Part shown: one piece after another, positions 52,023-61,832 of the stretch
How the letters are laid out: each line of letters begins with the position of its first letter
Numbering within the stretch: the stretch's first letter is position 1
Source of the DNA: Leptospiraceae bacterium
GTDB lineage: Bacteria > Spirochaetota > Leptospiria > Leptospirales > Leptospiraceae
Direction: 5' to 3'
NCBI GenBank assembly: GCA_947458405.1
Contig: CANGZW010000003.1
Location: 36,113 to 100,112 of the forward strand
DNA: 64,000 nucleotides
The notes under the pieces: generated by a model
What the model was told of the DNA's origin: nothing
Databases searched by the model: none
The model's input: only the letters and a program-made list of their open reading frames with translations
Made by a program: the position numbers and the translations under genes

Positions 52023-54611
52023 ATGGATTATCCTTTCAAGGATTTAGAATCAAAATGGCAGGAGTTCTGGGAGGTTAATAGTACCTTTCAAACTGATATT
52101 CAATCAAAAAAACCAAAATACTATTGTTTAGATATGTTTCCTTATCCAAGCGGTGCAGGATTACATGTAGGGCATCCCGAAGGCTATACTGCTACTGACA
52201 TAATCTCCCGTTATAAAAGAATGAAGGGATTTGAAGTTTTGCATCCAATGGGATGGGATGCCTTTGGTCTTCCTGCAGAGAGATACGCCATGACACATGG
52301 CATTCATCCCAAGATCACAACAGAAACAAATATTAATAACTTCCGAAGGCAAATCAAGATGCTTGGTTTGTCTTATGACTGGAGTAGGGAAGTTTCTACT
52401 ACCAGTCCTGATTATTACAAGTTTACCCAATGGATTTTTCTAAAACTTTATAATTCATATTTTGATGAGATTGAGAATAAAGCAAAGCCTATCGAAAATT
52501 TGGTAATACAATTTTCTAATAAAGGCTCTGGTAATTTTTTAAATAACGATAAGATTTCTGAATTTTCTGCAGATGATTGGAATAAAAAGACTCAAAAAGA
52601 GAAAGAGGATATTCTTTCTTTTTTTAGATTGGTCTATATTGCAGATATTCCGGTGAATTGGTGCGAAGAGTTGGGAACCGTTCTTGCCAATGAAGAGGTG
52701 GAGGAATGGACATCTAAGGGCTACTCGGTTTCAAGAAGACCTATGCGTCAATATATGATGCGTATTACAGCATATGCAGATAGGCTTTTAAAAGATTTAG
52801 ACTTAGTGAGTTGGCCTCCATCTACCTTGGATATGCAAAGGAACTGGATTGGCAAAAGTGAAGGCTTGGAGTTTTCATTCTTAACTGAAAGCAGTAAATC
52901 AATCGAAGTTTACACTACCAGACCGGATACTATCTTTGGTGTGACATACATAGTCCTTGCCCCGGAACATCCTATAGTTTTGGAAGTGACAACTTCTGAA
53001 TATAAAAATGAAATTCTAGAGTATATCCAAAAATCCTCTTTGAAGAGTGACTTGGATAGAACAGAACTCAATAAAGATAAATCGGGGATTTTTACGGGTA
53101 GCTATGTAGTTCATCCCTTAAATCCTGAAATACGTATTCCAATCTGGATATCAGACTATGTTCTGTACCACTATGGAACGGGAGCAATTATGGCAGTTCC
53201 CGCACATGATACTCGGGACAATGCTTTTGCTAAGAAGTACAATCTTCCAATTACACAGGTAATTTTTGGAGGAGAAAATCCAACTGATTGTTTTGAATCT
53301 AAATCATCCTATTGTATAAATTCAAACAGTGTTATTCTAGATATTAATAACCTAAGCTACGAAGAAGCCAGTGATAAAGTGATTTCATTCATGGAAGCTA
53401 AAAAGATAGGCAAACGAAAAACTCAATATAAATTGAGAGATTGGTTATTTGCCCGACAGAGATATTGGGGAGAACCCATTCCGTTAGTACATACAGAAGA
53501 AGGATTTGCATTGGCAATCTCCGAACAAGAACTTCCCTTGCAACTTCCCGAATTAACAGATTTTAAACCCGCTAGAAGTGGAGAATCTGCTTTGGCAAAT
53601 GCAGTACAATGGTTGCCGTATAAAACTAAGGATGGACTCAATGCTCGTCGTGAAACAAATACCATGCCTCAATGGGCGGGTTCTTGCTGGTACTACTTGC
53701 GGTTTATCGATCCTAAAAATAATGGATATTTTTGTGACAAAGAATTAGAATCCAAATGGATGCCAGTAGATTTATATGTGGGAGGAAGTGAGCATGCTGT
53801 TTTACATCTACTCTATGCAAGATTTTGGCATAAGGTATTATTTGACCTAGAGCTAGTTTCTACACCCGAACCATTTAAAAAATTAGTTCATCAGGGATTG
53901 ATTTTAGGAGAAGATAAGAAAAAAATGTCTAAATCATTGGGAAATGTTGTAAATCCTGATGAAGTTGTACTACATTATGGTGCGGATAGTTTACGACTAT
54001 TTGAAATGTTTATGGGTCCTTTTGAAATGGTAAAGCCCTGGAGTAAAAAAGGTGTGGAGGGCGTATTTCGATTTTTGAATAGAGTTTGGAGACTTTACCA
54101 TAGAGAAGATGGAAGTTTTGCTGTCGATCAATCCGAACCCGATTTAGATATGTATAAAATTTTAAATCGAACAATTAAGAAAGTGGAAGAAGACATTGAA
54201 AACTTTTCTTTTAACACTGCTGTAAGTCAGATGATGATTTTTGTAAATGAAATGACTACAAAAACTAACAGACCCTGGAAGATTTTAAAGCCATTTATTC
54301 TCATTTTAGCACCGTTTGCTCCCCATCTAGCCGAGGAAATCTGGCAAAAATTGGGTTACAAAATTTCTTTGAGCAATGAAAAATATCCCTATATTGATGA
54401 GCAATATCTAGAAGATACTGAAATAATTATCGTAGTACAGGTTAATGGGAAAGTTCGGGGGCAATTTTCGGCTGAAAAGTCCATAACGGAAGCCGAGGCA
54501 TTCCAAAAGGGTGTCATAGCGGAGAAGGTTCCACCATTTTTGGAAGGCAAAGAGATAATTAAAAAGATCTATGTGAAGGAAAAACTGGTAAATTTCGTAG
54601 TTAAAAATTAA
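52023..54611 (+). CDS. leuS: Leucyl-tRNA synthetase
   Basis: FPYPSGAGLHVGHPEGYTATDI (HIGH-like); HPMGWDAFGLPAERYA; KKMSKSLGNVVNPDE (KMSKS). Confidence 0.97.
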   Translation: MDYPFKDLESKWQEFWEVNSTFQTDIQSKKPKYYCLDMFPYPSGAGLHVGHPEGYTATDIISRYKRMKGFEVLHPMGWDAFGLPAERYAMTHGIHPKITTETNINNFRRQIKMLGLSYDWSREVSTTSPDYYKFTQWIFLKLYNSYFDEIENKAKPIENLVIQFSNKGSGNFLNNDKISEFSADDWNKKTQKEKEDILSFFRLVYIADIPVNWCEELGTVLANEEVEEWTSKGYSVSRRPMRQYMMRITAYADRLLKDLDLVSWPPSTLDMQRNWIGKSEGLEFSFLTESSKSIEVYTTRPDTIFGVTYIVLAPEHPIVLEVTTSEYKNEILEYIQKSSLKSDLDRTELNKDKSGIFTGSYVVHPLNPEIRIPIWISDYVLYHYGTGAIMAVPAHDTRDNAFAKKYNLPITQVIFGGENPTDCFESKSSYCINSNSVILDINNLSYEEASDKVISFMEAKKIGKRKTQYKLRDWLFARQRYWGEPIPLVHTEEGFALAISEQELPLQLPELTDFKPARSGESALANAVQWLPYKTKDGLNARRETNTMPQWAGSCWYYLRFIDPKNNGYFCDKELESKWMPVDLYVGGSEHAVLHLLYARFWHKVLFDLELVSTPEPFKKLVHQGLILGEDKKKMSKSLGNVVNPDEVVLHYGADSLRLFEMFMGPFEMVKPWSKKGVEGVFRFLNRVWRLYHREDGSFAVDQSEPDLDMYKILNRTIKKVEEDIENFSFNTAVSQMMIFVNEMTTKTNRPWKILKPFILILAPFAPHLAEEIWQKLGYKISLSNEKYPYIDEQYLEDTEIIIVVQVNGKVRGQFSAEKSITEAEAFQKGVIAEKVPPFLEGKEIIKKIYVKEKLVNFVVKN

Positions 54612-54692
54612 TTTATCAGGAAAACTAGTTTACCAAACTATCCGTTTTCATCGAAACTATCATTATAGGTAAATTACCTAAATCGAGATTGA

Positions 54693-55685
54693 ATGTCTGC
54701 CTGTACTATTTGTGTTTTAAATTTCAAGGGGGGAGTAGGAAAAACAACCCTATCCGTTAATTTTGCCGCGGCATTGGCAAATACACCCAAAAATGAAAGC
54801 CAAAACTATAAAGTTTTATTAATCGATGCGGATGCACAGGCGAACTCATCTGTTTTTATGTTGGGGGAATACTGGAAGCGGGAAATTTTTCCCAATCCCG
54901 AAAAAAGTCTATTTGGGCTCATTGATAGGGTCAGAAAAGGAAACCTAAAAAAAATAGATGAAGAGGATATCATAGGAGAGTTTCAGCCTGGCGTGAGATC
55001 TCCCGTATTTTCGAGTGAAAAAAAGATTCTTCCCGATGGTAGTAGCACCTATATAGATTCAGAAGTTTATTGGCCGAATCTTCATATAATTCCAGCCCAT
55101 TACAATCTAATCAGTCTTGAGAGAGACATTCGATATGGAGAGGATGGAAAACTATATATCTCTTCTTTTGGAGGTCCAATCCAATATTTTGAATTGATGG
55201 ATAGAATTAGCTCCTATATCAAAGAGTATTATGATTTTATAATAGTGGATTGTCCTCCAAATCTATATACCATGTCTGAAAATATGCTCTATTTTTGTGA
55301 CAATATTATTATTCCTGTCATACCCGATTGGTTATCTACCAATGGAATCAATTGGTTAATTATGCAAGTGAAACAACTATCCCAAAGGTATGGAAACCGA
55401 AAAAAAGAGATCAGAGGGATTGCCCCTACTTTATGGAATGTCAGGGAGTTAGTATTTTCCCGCCATATTCGAATCTTGAGTAGAAGTATAGAATTATGGA
55501 GAAGAAACGATAGCTACAGAGACTTACTCGGTAGGTGTGAAATTTGGACAGGGTTACAAAGACTTTCTTCGGTAAATAAATCGATAGAATCATTAAGACC
55601 TATTGTGGATTATCACTCTTCTGAATTAGCAAGAGTTCAGGTTGAAATAATGACCCGTCGAATTATAGAATGGAAAGAAGAATGA
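54693..55685 (+). CDS. ParA-family ATPase
   Basis: LNFKGGVGKTTLSVNFAAAL deviant Walker A; LLIDADAQANSS; DFIIVDCPPNLYTMSENML. Confidence 0.88.
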   Translation: MSACTICVLNFKGGVGKTTLSVNFAAALANTPKNESQNYKVLLIDADAQANSSVFMLGEYWKREIFPNPEKSLFGLIDRVRKGNLKKIDEEDIIGEFQPGVRSPVFSSEKKILPDGSSTYIDSEVYWPNLHIIPAHYNLISLERDIRYGEDGKLYISSFGGPIQYFELMDRISSYIKEYYDFIIVDCPPNLYTMSENMLYFCDNIIIPVIPDWLSTNGINWLIMQVKQLSQRYGNRKKEIRGIAPTLWNVRELVFSRHIRILSRSIELWRRNDSYRDLLGRCEIWTGLQRLSSVNKSIESLRPIVDYHSSELARVQVEIMTRRIIEWKEE

Positions 55686-56218
55686 ATGCAAAAGAAATTA
55701 AGGCAAAACTTGGTGAGCTACAGAATCGATCTCTAGAAAAACTGGGAAGTTCACAACTAAAAAGACTAAACAGGGAATTGCAAAAAATTTCAGATTCCCT
55801 AGATGCAATTGAATATCTAATAAAAACAGAAGAACTTTTTAATTCGATTCCCCTTGAATTTATTGCTTTTTATCAATATTTTTGGAAAAAAACTCGAATC
55901 AAGCGTCCAAAAAAAGGGGGAACTGCTTTGGCTTGGGAAAAATACTATACAGAGATGAAAAAATTAACCCTACAAATTCAGGGTAAAAAAAATGAATATA
56001 TGAAAGTTTTCGATAAGCTAATAAAAATTGATGAAGATACCGGAATCCGACTTTTATCGGGTCTAACTAAAGAGGATAAAAAAGTCTTAACTATTTTGGG
56101 ATCTATTACAGTCAAAACTTCTAGGGGAGTGTCTACTTTGGCTCTATCGGAAGTTGAATCAAACAATCGAAAATGGATCCAAGAGGTAAAAAATGTGAAA
56201 CACTTGGGAGTCCTCTGA
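55682..56218 (+). CDS. Hypothetical coiled-coil protein, translationally coupled to ParA
   Basis: ATGA overlap with ParA stop (55683-55685); helical N-terminus LKRLNRELQKISDSLDAIEYLIKTEELF. Track start is 55670. Confidence 0.6.
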   Translation: MNAKEIKAKLGELQNRSLEKLGSSQLKRLNRELQKISDSLDAIEYLIKTEELFNSIPLEFIAFYQYFWKKTRIKRPKKGGTALAWEKYYTEMKKLTLQIQGKKNEYMKVFDKLIKIDEDTGIRLLSGLTKEDKKVLTILGSITVKTSRGVSTLALSEVESNNRKWIQEVKNVKHLGVL

Positions 56219-56258
56219 ATTTTGCTTGCAGACTGTTAAACAAGGAGAACAATGAAAT

Positions 56259-56555
56259 TTGGCTATACAAACAATTAAGCTGACAGAATGGACTAAGGAT
56301 ATTGTAAATTCCGTTGAAGAGGATTTACGAAAAGAATTAAAAAAAATAATTATGGAAAATCCTAATTGGGGTTGGGAGCAAATTTCTATTCAAGACGTTT
56401 TTGGGTGTGCAATTAATCAATTAACACCGTATTATGTTAGAAGAGGAAAGAAAGCTAGTTTTCATTATAGTCAGAGCGAATTGAATTCAGTTTTACAGTT
56501 AGCTATGAAAAGAGTAAAAGCAAATCCAATTCATGAATCGAGAATTGTGAAGTAA
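56259..56555 (+). CDS. ComFB-like small protein (tentative)
   Basis: KDIVNSVEEDLRKELKKII...QDVFGCAINQLTPYYVRRG...LQLAMKRVKANP resembles the ComFB ALNxLPPxYV pattern. Confidence 0.5.
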   Translation: MAIQTIKLTEWTKDIVNSVEEDLRKELKKIIMENPNWGWEQISIQDVFGCAINQLTPYYVRRGKKASFHYSQSELNSVLQLAMKRVKANPIHESRIVK

Positions 56556-56580
56556 CGAAAATATAGGGAAACCAAAATTT

Positions 56581-57342
56581 ATGAATAAAATAAATGCAAT
56601 CATCATGCTACTCTCAATCAATTCCTTCATTACTTGCACCAATGCTGATGCAAATAAAATAAAAATGGATTTCCCTGTTCAATTATTGGAGCTTGCTTCC
56701 AATGATCCTTCTTTTTATGCTCTGTATTTCTCCACTCGAGAAATAGATACTGATCTCACTTCTAACTGCGGACTTGCATCCCCTGCTACTACCACAGCAA
56801 CAGGAACCACAGGAACTACAGGTACTACAACTACAGGTACCACAGGAACTAATACAACATCCTCCAAATTTACAATTGTAAACTCCTATGTGATGAAAAA
56901 TACTAAGGAAACATTGAATCTAAGATTCATTTATGATTCTACTCAATCAAGAGGAAGTGTGGATCAACAACAGGGTTTTACCATCACTGGAGGATTGTTT
57001 AATACGACAATTACAGGCAAACAGGGAACGGTTACATGGGGACTTGGTGGTTTGGGCTTGGGATACATTGATGAGTCTAATACGGGTAGCCAACAGTTAT
57101 CTTATATGAAAAGTATTCAGTTGCAATTGAATGGAACTTTCTCTAAAAATACATCTACTACGATTACAACTCCTTTAACATGTAATACGCAAGATAATAT
57201 TAACTGTACTGCATTAGTTACAGGTACAACTTGTTTTACTCAAGATAATAAAACTTGTACAGCTGCATCGGCAACAACGGGAACTGCTATAACTTTAAAT
57301 ATTACAATTAATTGTGAAGCGAAATCTGTAATACCAAACTAA
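56581..57342 (+). CDS. Putative lipoprotein with Thr/Gly repeat linker
   Basis: MNKINAIIMLLSINSFITCTNA lipobox; ATTTATGTTGTTGTTTTGTTGTNTT low-complexity linker. Confidence 0.65.
   Translation: MNKINAIIMLLSINSFITCTNADANKIKMDFPVQLLELASNDPSFYALYFSTREIDTDLTSNCGLASPATTTATGTTGTTGTTTTGTTGTNTTSSKFTIVNSYVMKNTKETLNLRFIYDSTQSRGSVDQQQGFTITGGLFNTTITGKQGTVTWGLGGLGLGYIDESNTGSQQLSYMKSIQLQLNGTFSKNTSTTITTPLTCNTQDNINCTALVTGTTCFTQDNKTCTAASATTGTAITLNITINCEAKSVIPN
56796..56860 (+). repeat. Short ACA/GGN triplet-rich repeat coding for Thr-Gly linker
   Basis: Imperfect repeats of acaggaaccacaggaactacaggtact within the lipoprotein gene. Confidence 0.6.
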
Positions 57343-57346
57343 TAAT

Positions 57347-58738
57347 TTAAATTTCTCTAATCTCACTAATCAGTTTGATTAGCGAGGATTTTATATTCCC
57401 TAAGATTAGTCGTGTGTTATTTTCAAAAAATATTTGGTTTTCAATTCCAGAAAAGCCGGGTTGCAGGGATCTTTTGATTACAATAATTTGTTTGGCTTTC
57501 TCAAGATTGACTTTTGGCATTCCAAAGAGAGGACTTTTTTTATCCTGATCCATAAATGGATTAATGATATCATTTGCACCCACACACACAATTAAATCAA
57601 TATTATTAATGATATTATTAACGTCAGTAACCTGGAGTATATTTTTATAAGAAATATTTGCTTCAGAAAGTAATACATTCATATGTCCGGGCATTCTTCC
57701 TGCAAAAGGATGCACTAAATACTTAACTTCAACACCATATTCTACTAATATTTCTTCAAGTTCTTTGACTGAATATTGAGTTTGTGTAATACCTAATCCA
57801 TAACCCGGTATAATTAAAACTCTTTTTGAGTTTTTAAGCTGAATCGCTGTGTCTATGATAGATATTTCCTTTGCAATCATACCCAAGTGATAATAAGGAG
57901 AAGGTGAATTGTATATGCTTCCGCCAAAAAGTACTTTAAAAATCGGTCTTTTTGATTGTCCTGCAAAAAGTATGGATAGAATTAATCCGGAGGCACCAAT
58001 GAGTAGTCCTCCTATAAGCATCATTTGATTAGAGTAAATAAATCCTGAGAAGAGGAGGGCAAGTCCCGAGTACGAATTTAAAAAAGATATTCCTATGGGG
58101 GAATCGATTCCTCCAATTGGTAAGAAGAAAAATATACCATAGATAATAGATAAAAGGATAAGTAAATATAAAAGATAATGATCTGGTTCAGATTTGGCTA
58201 AAATAAACCCAGAAACAGCTATAGCAGAAATTACAGTAAAAAAATTTAATAATTTTTGCAATGGAAATGAGATACCGGATTCAGGTAGGATACCCAGTAG
58301 TTTAAGTATTACAATAAAACTACCTGAAAAAGAAATGATACCAAAAAAAATCGATGAAAGTATAAATATAGACTTTGCAGAGAAAAGGACTTCATTTTCT
58401 AAAGTTGCTATTTGGATAAAGGCTATATATGAGGTGATGGTAGCCGAGGCTCCTCCAATTCCATTAAAAAAAGCTAGTAACTGAGGAGCAGAGGTCAGTC
58501 TGACTTTTCTTGCAGATAAGATACCCATTACGGAACCAATTAAAAGAGCGGAGAATATCCAACCCAAATTAGATGTATTGTTTTGGATTAATGAAACGGC
58601 AACAGCAAGACCCATACTAAACGAGAGGATAAGATTCCCCTGTCTTGCTCTTTCAATACGGGTTAAAAATCTAAGTCCTATAATAATTAGAATGGTTGAA
58701 ATTAGATAAAATACTTCTATAATATCACTAGAAACCAT
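57347..58738 (-). CDS. pntB: NAD(P) transhydrogenase subunit beta
   Basis: GNLILSFSMGLAVAVSL; FFNGIGGASATITSYIAF; VLIIPGYGLGITQTQYSVKEL; YLVHPFAGRMPGHMNVLLSEANI. Confidence 0.93.
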   Translation of the reverse strand: MVSSDIIEVFYLISTILIIIGLRFLTRIERARQGNLILSFSMGLAVAVSLIQNNTSNLGWIFSALLIGSVMGILSARKVRLTSAPQLLAFFNGIGGASATITSYIAFIQIATLENEVLFSAKSIFILSSIFFGIISFSGSFIVILKLLGILPESGISFPLQKLLNFFTVISAIAVSGFILAKSEPDHYLLYLLILLSIIYGIFFFLPIGGIDSPIGISFLNSYSGLALLFSGFIYSNQMMLIGGLLIGASGLILSILFAGQSKRPIFKVLFGGSIYNSPSPYYHLGMIAKEISIIDTAIQLKNSKRVLIIPGYGLGITQTQYSVKELEEILVEYGVEVKYLVHPFAGRMPGHMNVLLSEANISYKNILQVTDVNNIINNIDLIVCVGANDIINPFMDQDKKSPLFGMPKVNLEKAKQIIVIKRSLQPGFSGIENQIFFENNTRLILGNIKSSLIKLISEIREI

Positions 58739-58739
58739 C

Positions 58740-59057
58740 TTAGTCTTCTGATTTTTCCTTTGATTTATAAACCTTCAACATTCTGTCCGTGTATAGACTT
58801 CCCCCGACTAAATTCATAATTCCAAAAATTATAGAAATAAATCCTAAAATTAGCACGGTTACATCATCTTCTTTTGCTCTTCCCACTACATATATACCGC
58901 CAATGACAATGAGTCCATGTATAGAATTCACAGCAGAGTTCATCGGGGAGATTAGAATCATAGGAACGTGTGAAATAATCTCAAAGCCTAAATAAGAGGT
59001 TATAATTATTAAATAGATTAGATCTCTATATTGAGAAAAAATTTGAAAAATATCCAA
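58740..59057 (-). CDS. pntAB: NAD(P) transhydrogenase alpha subunit, membrane part
   Basis: SYLGFEIISHVPMILISPMNSAVNSIHGLIVIGGI; between pntB and pntAA. Confidence 0.88.
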   Translation of the reverse strand: MDIFQIFSQYRDLIYLIIITSYLGFEIISHVPMILISPMNSAVNSIHGLIVIGGIYVVGRAKEDDVTVLILGFISIIFGIMNLVGGSLYTDRMLKVYKSKEKSED

Positions 59058-59060
59058 GTT

Positions 59061-60209
59061 TTATTTTTCCAATAATTGAAGTGTTGGGGCATGTCTGACA
59101 ACCCCAGCATGGCTGATGCAAGTTCCTGAGATAATATCATCTTCTAAATTTAATTCTGTCTTTCCGTCTTTAATCATATTTTTTATAAAATTAATTACAT
59201 TTTTTCCAAACATTTTACTCGCATCAGTTGGCATTGTGGATGGAAGATTAGTCACTCCAATAATCGTGATACCATGAATACTGATTGTTTTACCAGCTTC
59301 AGTGTATTGACAGTTTCCCCCATTTACTGCGGCTAGATCTACAATTACAGAGCCAATTTTCATATCTTTTACCATGTCTTCTGTAATGAGAATAGGAGCT
59401 TTTTTACCGGGGATAAGGGCAGTTGTGATTATAAAATCAGCCTTTGAAGCTGACTTTTGTATGGCGGCTATTTGCTTTTTTTTGTAATCTTCTGTTTGTT
59501 CGACAGCATATCCACCCGCTCCAATGGCTTCCTTTGCTCCATCAACTTCCACAAATTTTGCCCCCAGGCTCATAACCTGTTCTTTTACTTCCGGTCTTGA
59601 GTCGAAAACCTCGACCACGGCGCCCAGTCTTTTTGAAGTGGCGATAGCTTGCAGACCGGCCACACCCGCTCCAAGGATGAGAGCTTTAGCGGGTGCTATT
59701 GTTCCAGCGGCAGTGGTCAGCATGGGAAAGAACTTTGGTAGGTGGTTTGCCGCCAATAATACCGCTTTGTATCCTGATACAGTGCTCATAGAGGAAAGTA
59801 TATCCATACTCTGGGCACGGGTTGTGCGTGGAATTGAATCTAGGCTTAAGACGGATACTTTTTTTTCGGTGAGTGCTTTTATGATTTGGGGATTAAAAAG
59901 TGGTTGGATAACAGCCATAAAAATAACACCACTTTTTAATTGGTCAATATCCGCTCCCGTAGGAGGATTTATTTTTATTATAAACTCGGCTTTTTGGAAA
60001 ATTTCTGAACGGGATACAATAATTGCTCCCACTTTTTTATAATCCTCATCTAAGGCAAAGGATCTCGCTCCGGCATTTGTCTCAAGGATGACTTTTTGAC
60101 CCATCTTAATCAGTGCATCTACAGCTTCAGGGAGTAGTGCTACTCTATTTTCATCATCAGATTCTTTTAGTATTCCAAAAATCATCTTTATCTCCGGGAA
60201 TTTAAGCAA
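59061..60209 (-). CDS. pntAA: NAD(P) transhydrogenase alpha subunit, NAD-binding part
   Basis: ESDDENRVALLPEAVDALIKMGQKVILE; ALILGAGVAGLQAIATSKRLGAVVEVFDSRPEVKEQVMSLGAKFVEV. Confidence 0.93.
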   Translation of the reverse strand: MLKFPEIKMIFGILKESDDENRVALLPEAVDALIKMGQKVILETNAGARSFALDEDYKKVGAIIVSRSEIFQKAEFIIKINPPTGADIDQLKSGVIFMAVIQPLFNPQIIKALTEKKVSVLSLDSIPRTTRAQSMDILSSMSTVSGYKAVLLAANHLPKFFPMLTTAAGTIAPAKALILGAGVAGLQAIATSKRLGAVVEVFDSRPEVKEQVMSLGAKFVEVDGAKEAIGAGGYAVEQTEDYKKKQIAAIQKSASKADFIITTALIPGKKAPILITEDMVKDMKIGSVIVDLAAVNGGNCQYTEAGKTISIHGITIIGVTNLPSTMPTDASKMFGKNVINFIKNMIKDGKTELNLEDDIISGTCISHAGVVRHAPTLQLLEK

Positions 60210-60337
60210 ATATTGAAAAGTTATCTCCCATTAAAAAATAAATCCCTGAAGGGGTCAAGGAAAGTAATTCACTTAAAGCCTTAGAAAATCATCGAGTAGT
60301 TACTTTACAGATTTTGGAGACATAGAATTTTAGGAAT

Positions 60338-60988
60338 GTGACAGTTCAAGTTGAAACATTTCCTGTTCCTCCCTTAGGTTGCAATTGCTCAATTCTTTAT
60401 TCTGAGACCACGCAGTCTGCCATTGTGATCGATCCCGGAGGGATGGAGAAAGAAATTTTAGAGAAATTAAAAAAGAGAAACTTTAAATTAACTCATATTC
60501 TTCATACACATGCACACTTTGATCATTGTTTAGGAACAAGTGAAATCGCTTCCCATCATGAGTCTGCTTCTATTTGTTTGCATAGAGAGGATTTATTTTT
60601 ATATGAAAAATTAGAAATGCAATGTAACATGTTTGGGATTCATTATAGCTCCGGCCAAATTAGAGAAGTTACTCATTTCTTGGAAGATGAAGAAGAGATT
60701 GATTTTGGAATAAAATCAGGAATCAAGGTGATTTTTACCCCGGGGCACACTCCGGGATCAACTTGTTTTTATTTAAACCTTGAAGATAAGAAAATTTTAT
60801 TTTCGGGAGATACTTTATTTAATGGAAGCATAGGAAGGACCGATCTATGGGGTGGCGATTCTACTAAAATAATTAAATCAATCGAAAATAGATTATTTAC
60901 TCTCGAGGAAGAGACTCTTGTTATTCCGGGGCATGGCGAATTTACAAAGATTTACAGGGAAAAAAGGACAAATCCTTTTTTTGTATGA
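60338..60988 (+). CDS. MBL-fold hydrolase (glyoxalase II-like)
   Basis: HILHTHAHFDHCLGTSEI; VIFTPGHTPGSTCFYL; LFSGDTLFNGSIGRTDL; VIPGHGEFT. Confidence 0.92.
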   Translation: MTVQVETFPVPPLGCNCSILYSETTQSAIVIDPGGMEKEILEKLKKRNFKLTHILHTHAHFDHCLGTSEIASHHESASICLHREDLFLYEKLEMQCNMFGIHYSSGQIREVTHFLEDEEEIDFGIKSGIKVIFTPGHTPGSTCFYLNLEDKKILFSGDTLFNGSIGRTDLWGGDSTKIIKSIENRLFTLEEETLVIPGHGEFTKIYREKRTNPFFV

Positions 60989-61001
60989 TAACTACTGAAT
61001 T

Positions 61002-61832
61002 ATGATACTTAAATTAATATATTTTTTTATAATTTTTATTACTTTTGAACTAACTGTTCTTTCTCTTGTTACTAATTCTTTTTTTAAGTCCCTGGAAAAA
61101 GAATATTCGGAGAAGAAAGATTCTGCGGATTCCATAGGACGATTGATGGCGTTAAATTTTTCAAGGTATCTTGAAAAAACGGATAAGTCGTTTGATTCTG
61201 AAGATTTGAATACTTATTTTTCAAGATCAGTAATCACAAGTAAATCTAGTTCCATTCTTATAAAAAATATATATTTTTTATCTACCGATGGGACAATCAT
61301 TTCTAGCTATATTTCAAATAAGGATTTTTCTCCTAGTGATACCAATATTCCTATTTTTACGAAAGCCCTGAGAATGCGAAGGGGACAGGTGGAACACTAT
61401 TTGTATGACGAAGAAAAAAATGATAGTTCAGAATATTTTGAGAAAAAAATCTTAGAGCTCATTCCCGATTTGGCAGAAAAAAGAATCTTGGTATCAGCAC
61501 CTGTTTATATTCAGGATAAAATGGAAGTTTGTTGTTCGATTCATATTATTTATGAGCGACAGGATTTTGAAAAATTAATTTCTGTCAAAAAAAATCAATT
61601 TAGGGAACAATTTATTCTTATTATAATTTCAGGCCTAATCTTTACATTGATTCTCTGGTTGGTATTTTATTTTTTTGTTTACCAATTAATCAAAGAGAAA
61701 GTAACAGAAAATTCTTATGAGACTCTCCTCAGAAAAGATGTAAAAAAAAGTTCTTCTCCTCCAAATGAAGAATCTATTTCTTCTGAACAAAATAAAAATT
61801 CTAAATCACTTGATGCTGTATATTTAGATTAA
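61002..61832 (+). CDS. Membrane protein with Cache-like extracytoplasmic sensor region, no output domain
   Basis: TM at N-terminus and at FILIIISGLIFTLILWLVFYFFVYQLI, with an extracytoplasmic region between (IKNIYFLSTDGTIISSYIS...ILVSAPVYIQDKMEVCCSIHIIY). Confidence 0.6.
   Translation: MILKLIYFFIIFITFELTVLSLVTNSFFKSLEKEYSEKKDSADSIGRLMALNFSRYLEKTDKSFDSEDLNTYFSRSVITSKSSSILIKNIYFLSTDGTIISSYISNKDFSPSDTNIPIFTKALRMRRGQVEHYLYDEEKNDSSEYFEKKILELIPDLAEKRILVSAPVYIQDKMEVCCSIHIIYERQDFEKLISVKKNQFREQFILIIISGLIFTLILWLVFYFFVYQLIKEKVTENSYETLLRKDVKKSSSPPNEESISSEQNKNSKSLDAVYLD

Noticed and set aside
57366-57382. CTAATCA-GTT-TGATTAG hairpin as terminator
   Set aside because: It lies within the pntB coding end with a short AT-rich stem; not distinguishable from chance.
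59524-60042. 172-aa ORF antisense to pntAA
   Set aside because: Shadow ORF fully within a well-supported gene; low-complexity translation with no domain signal.
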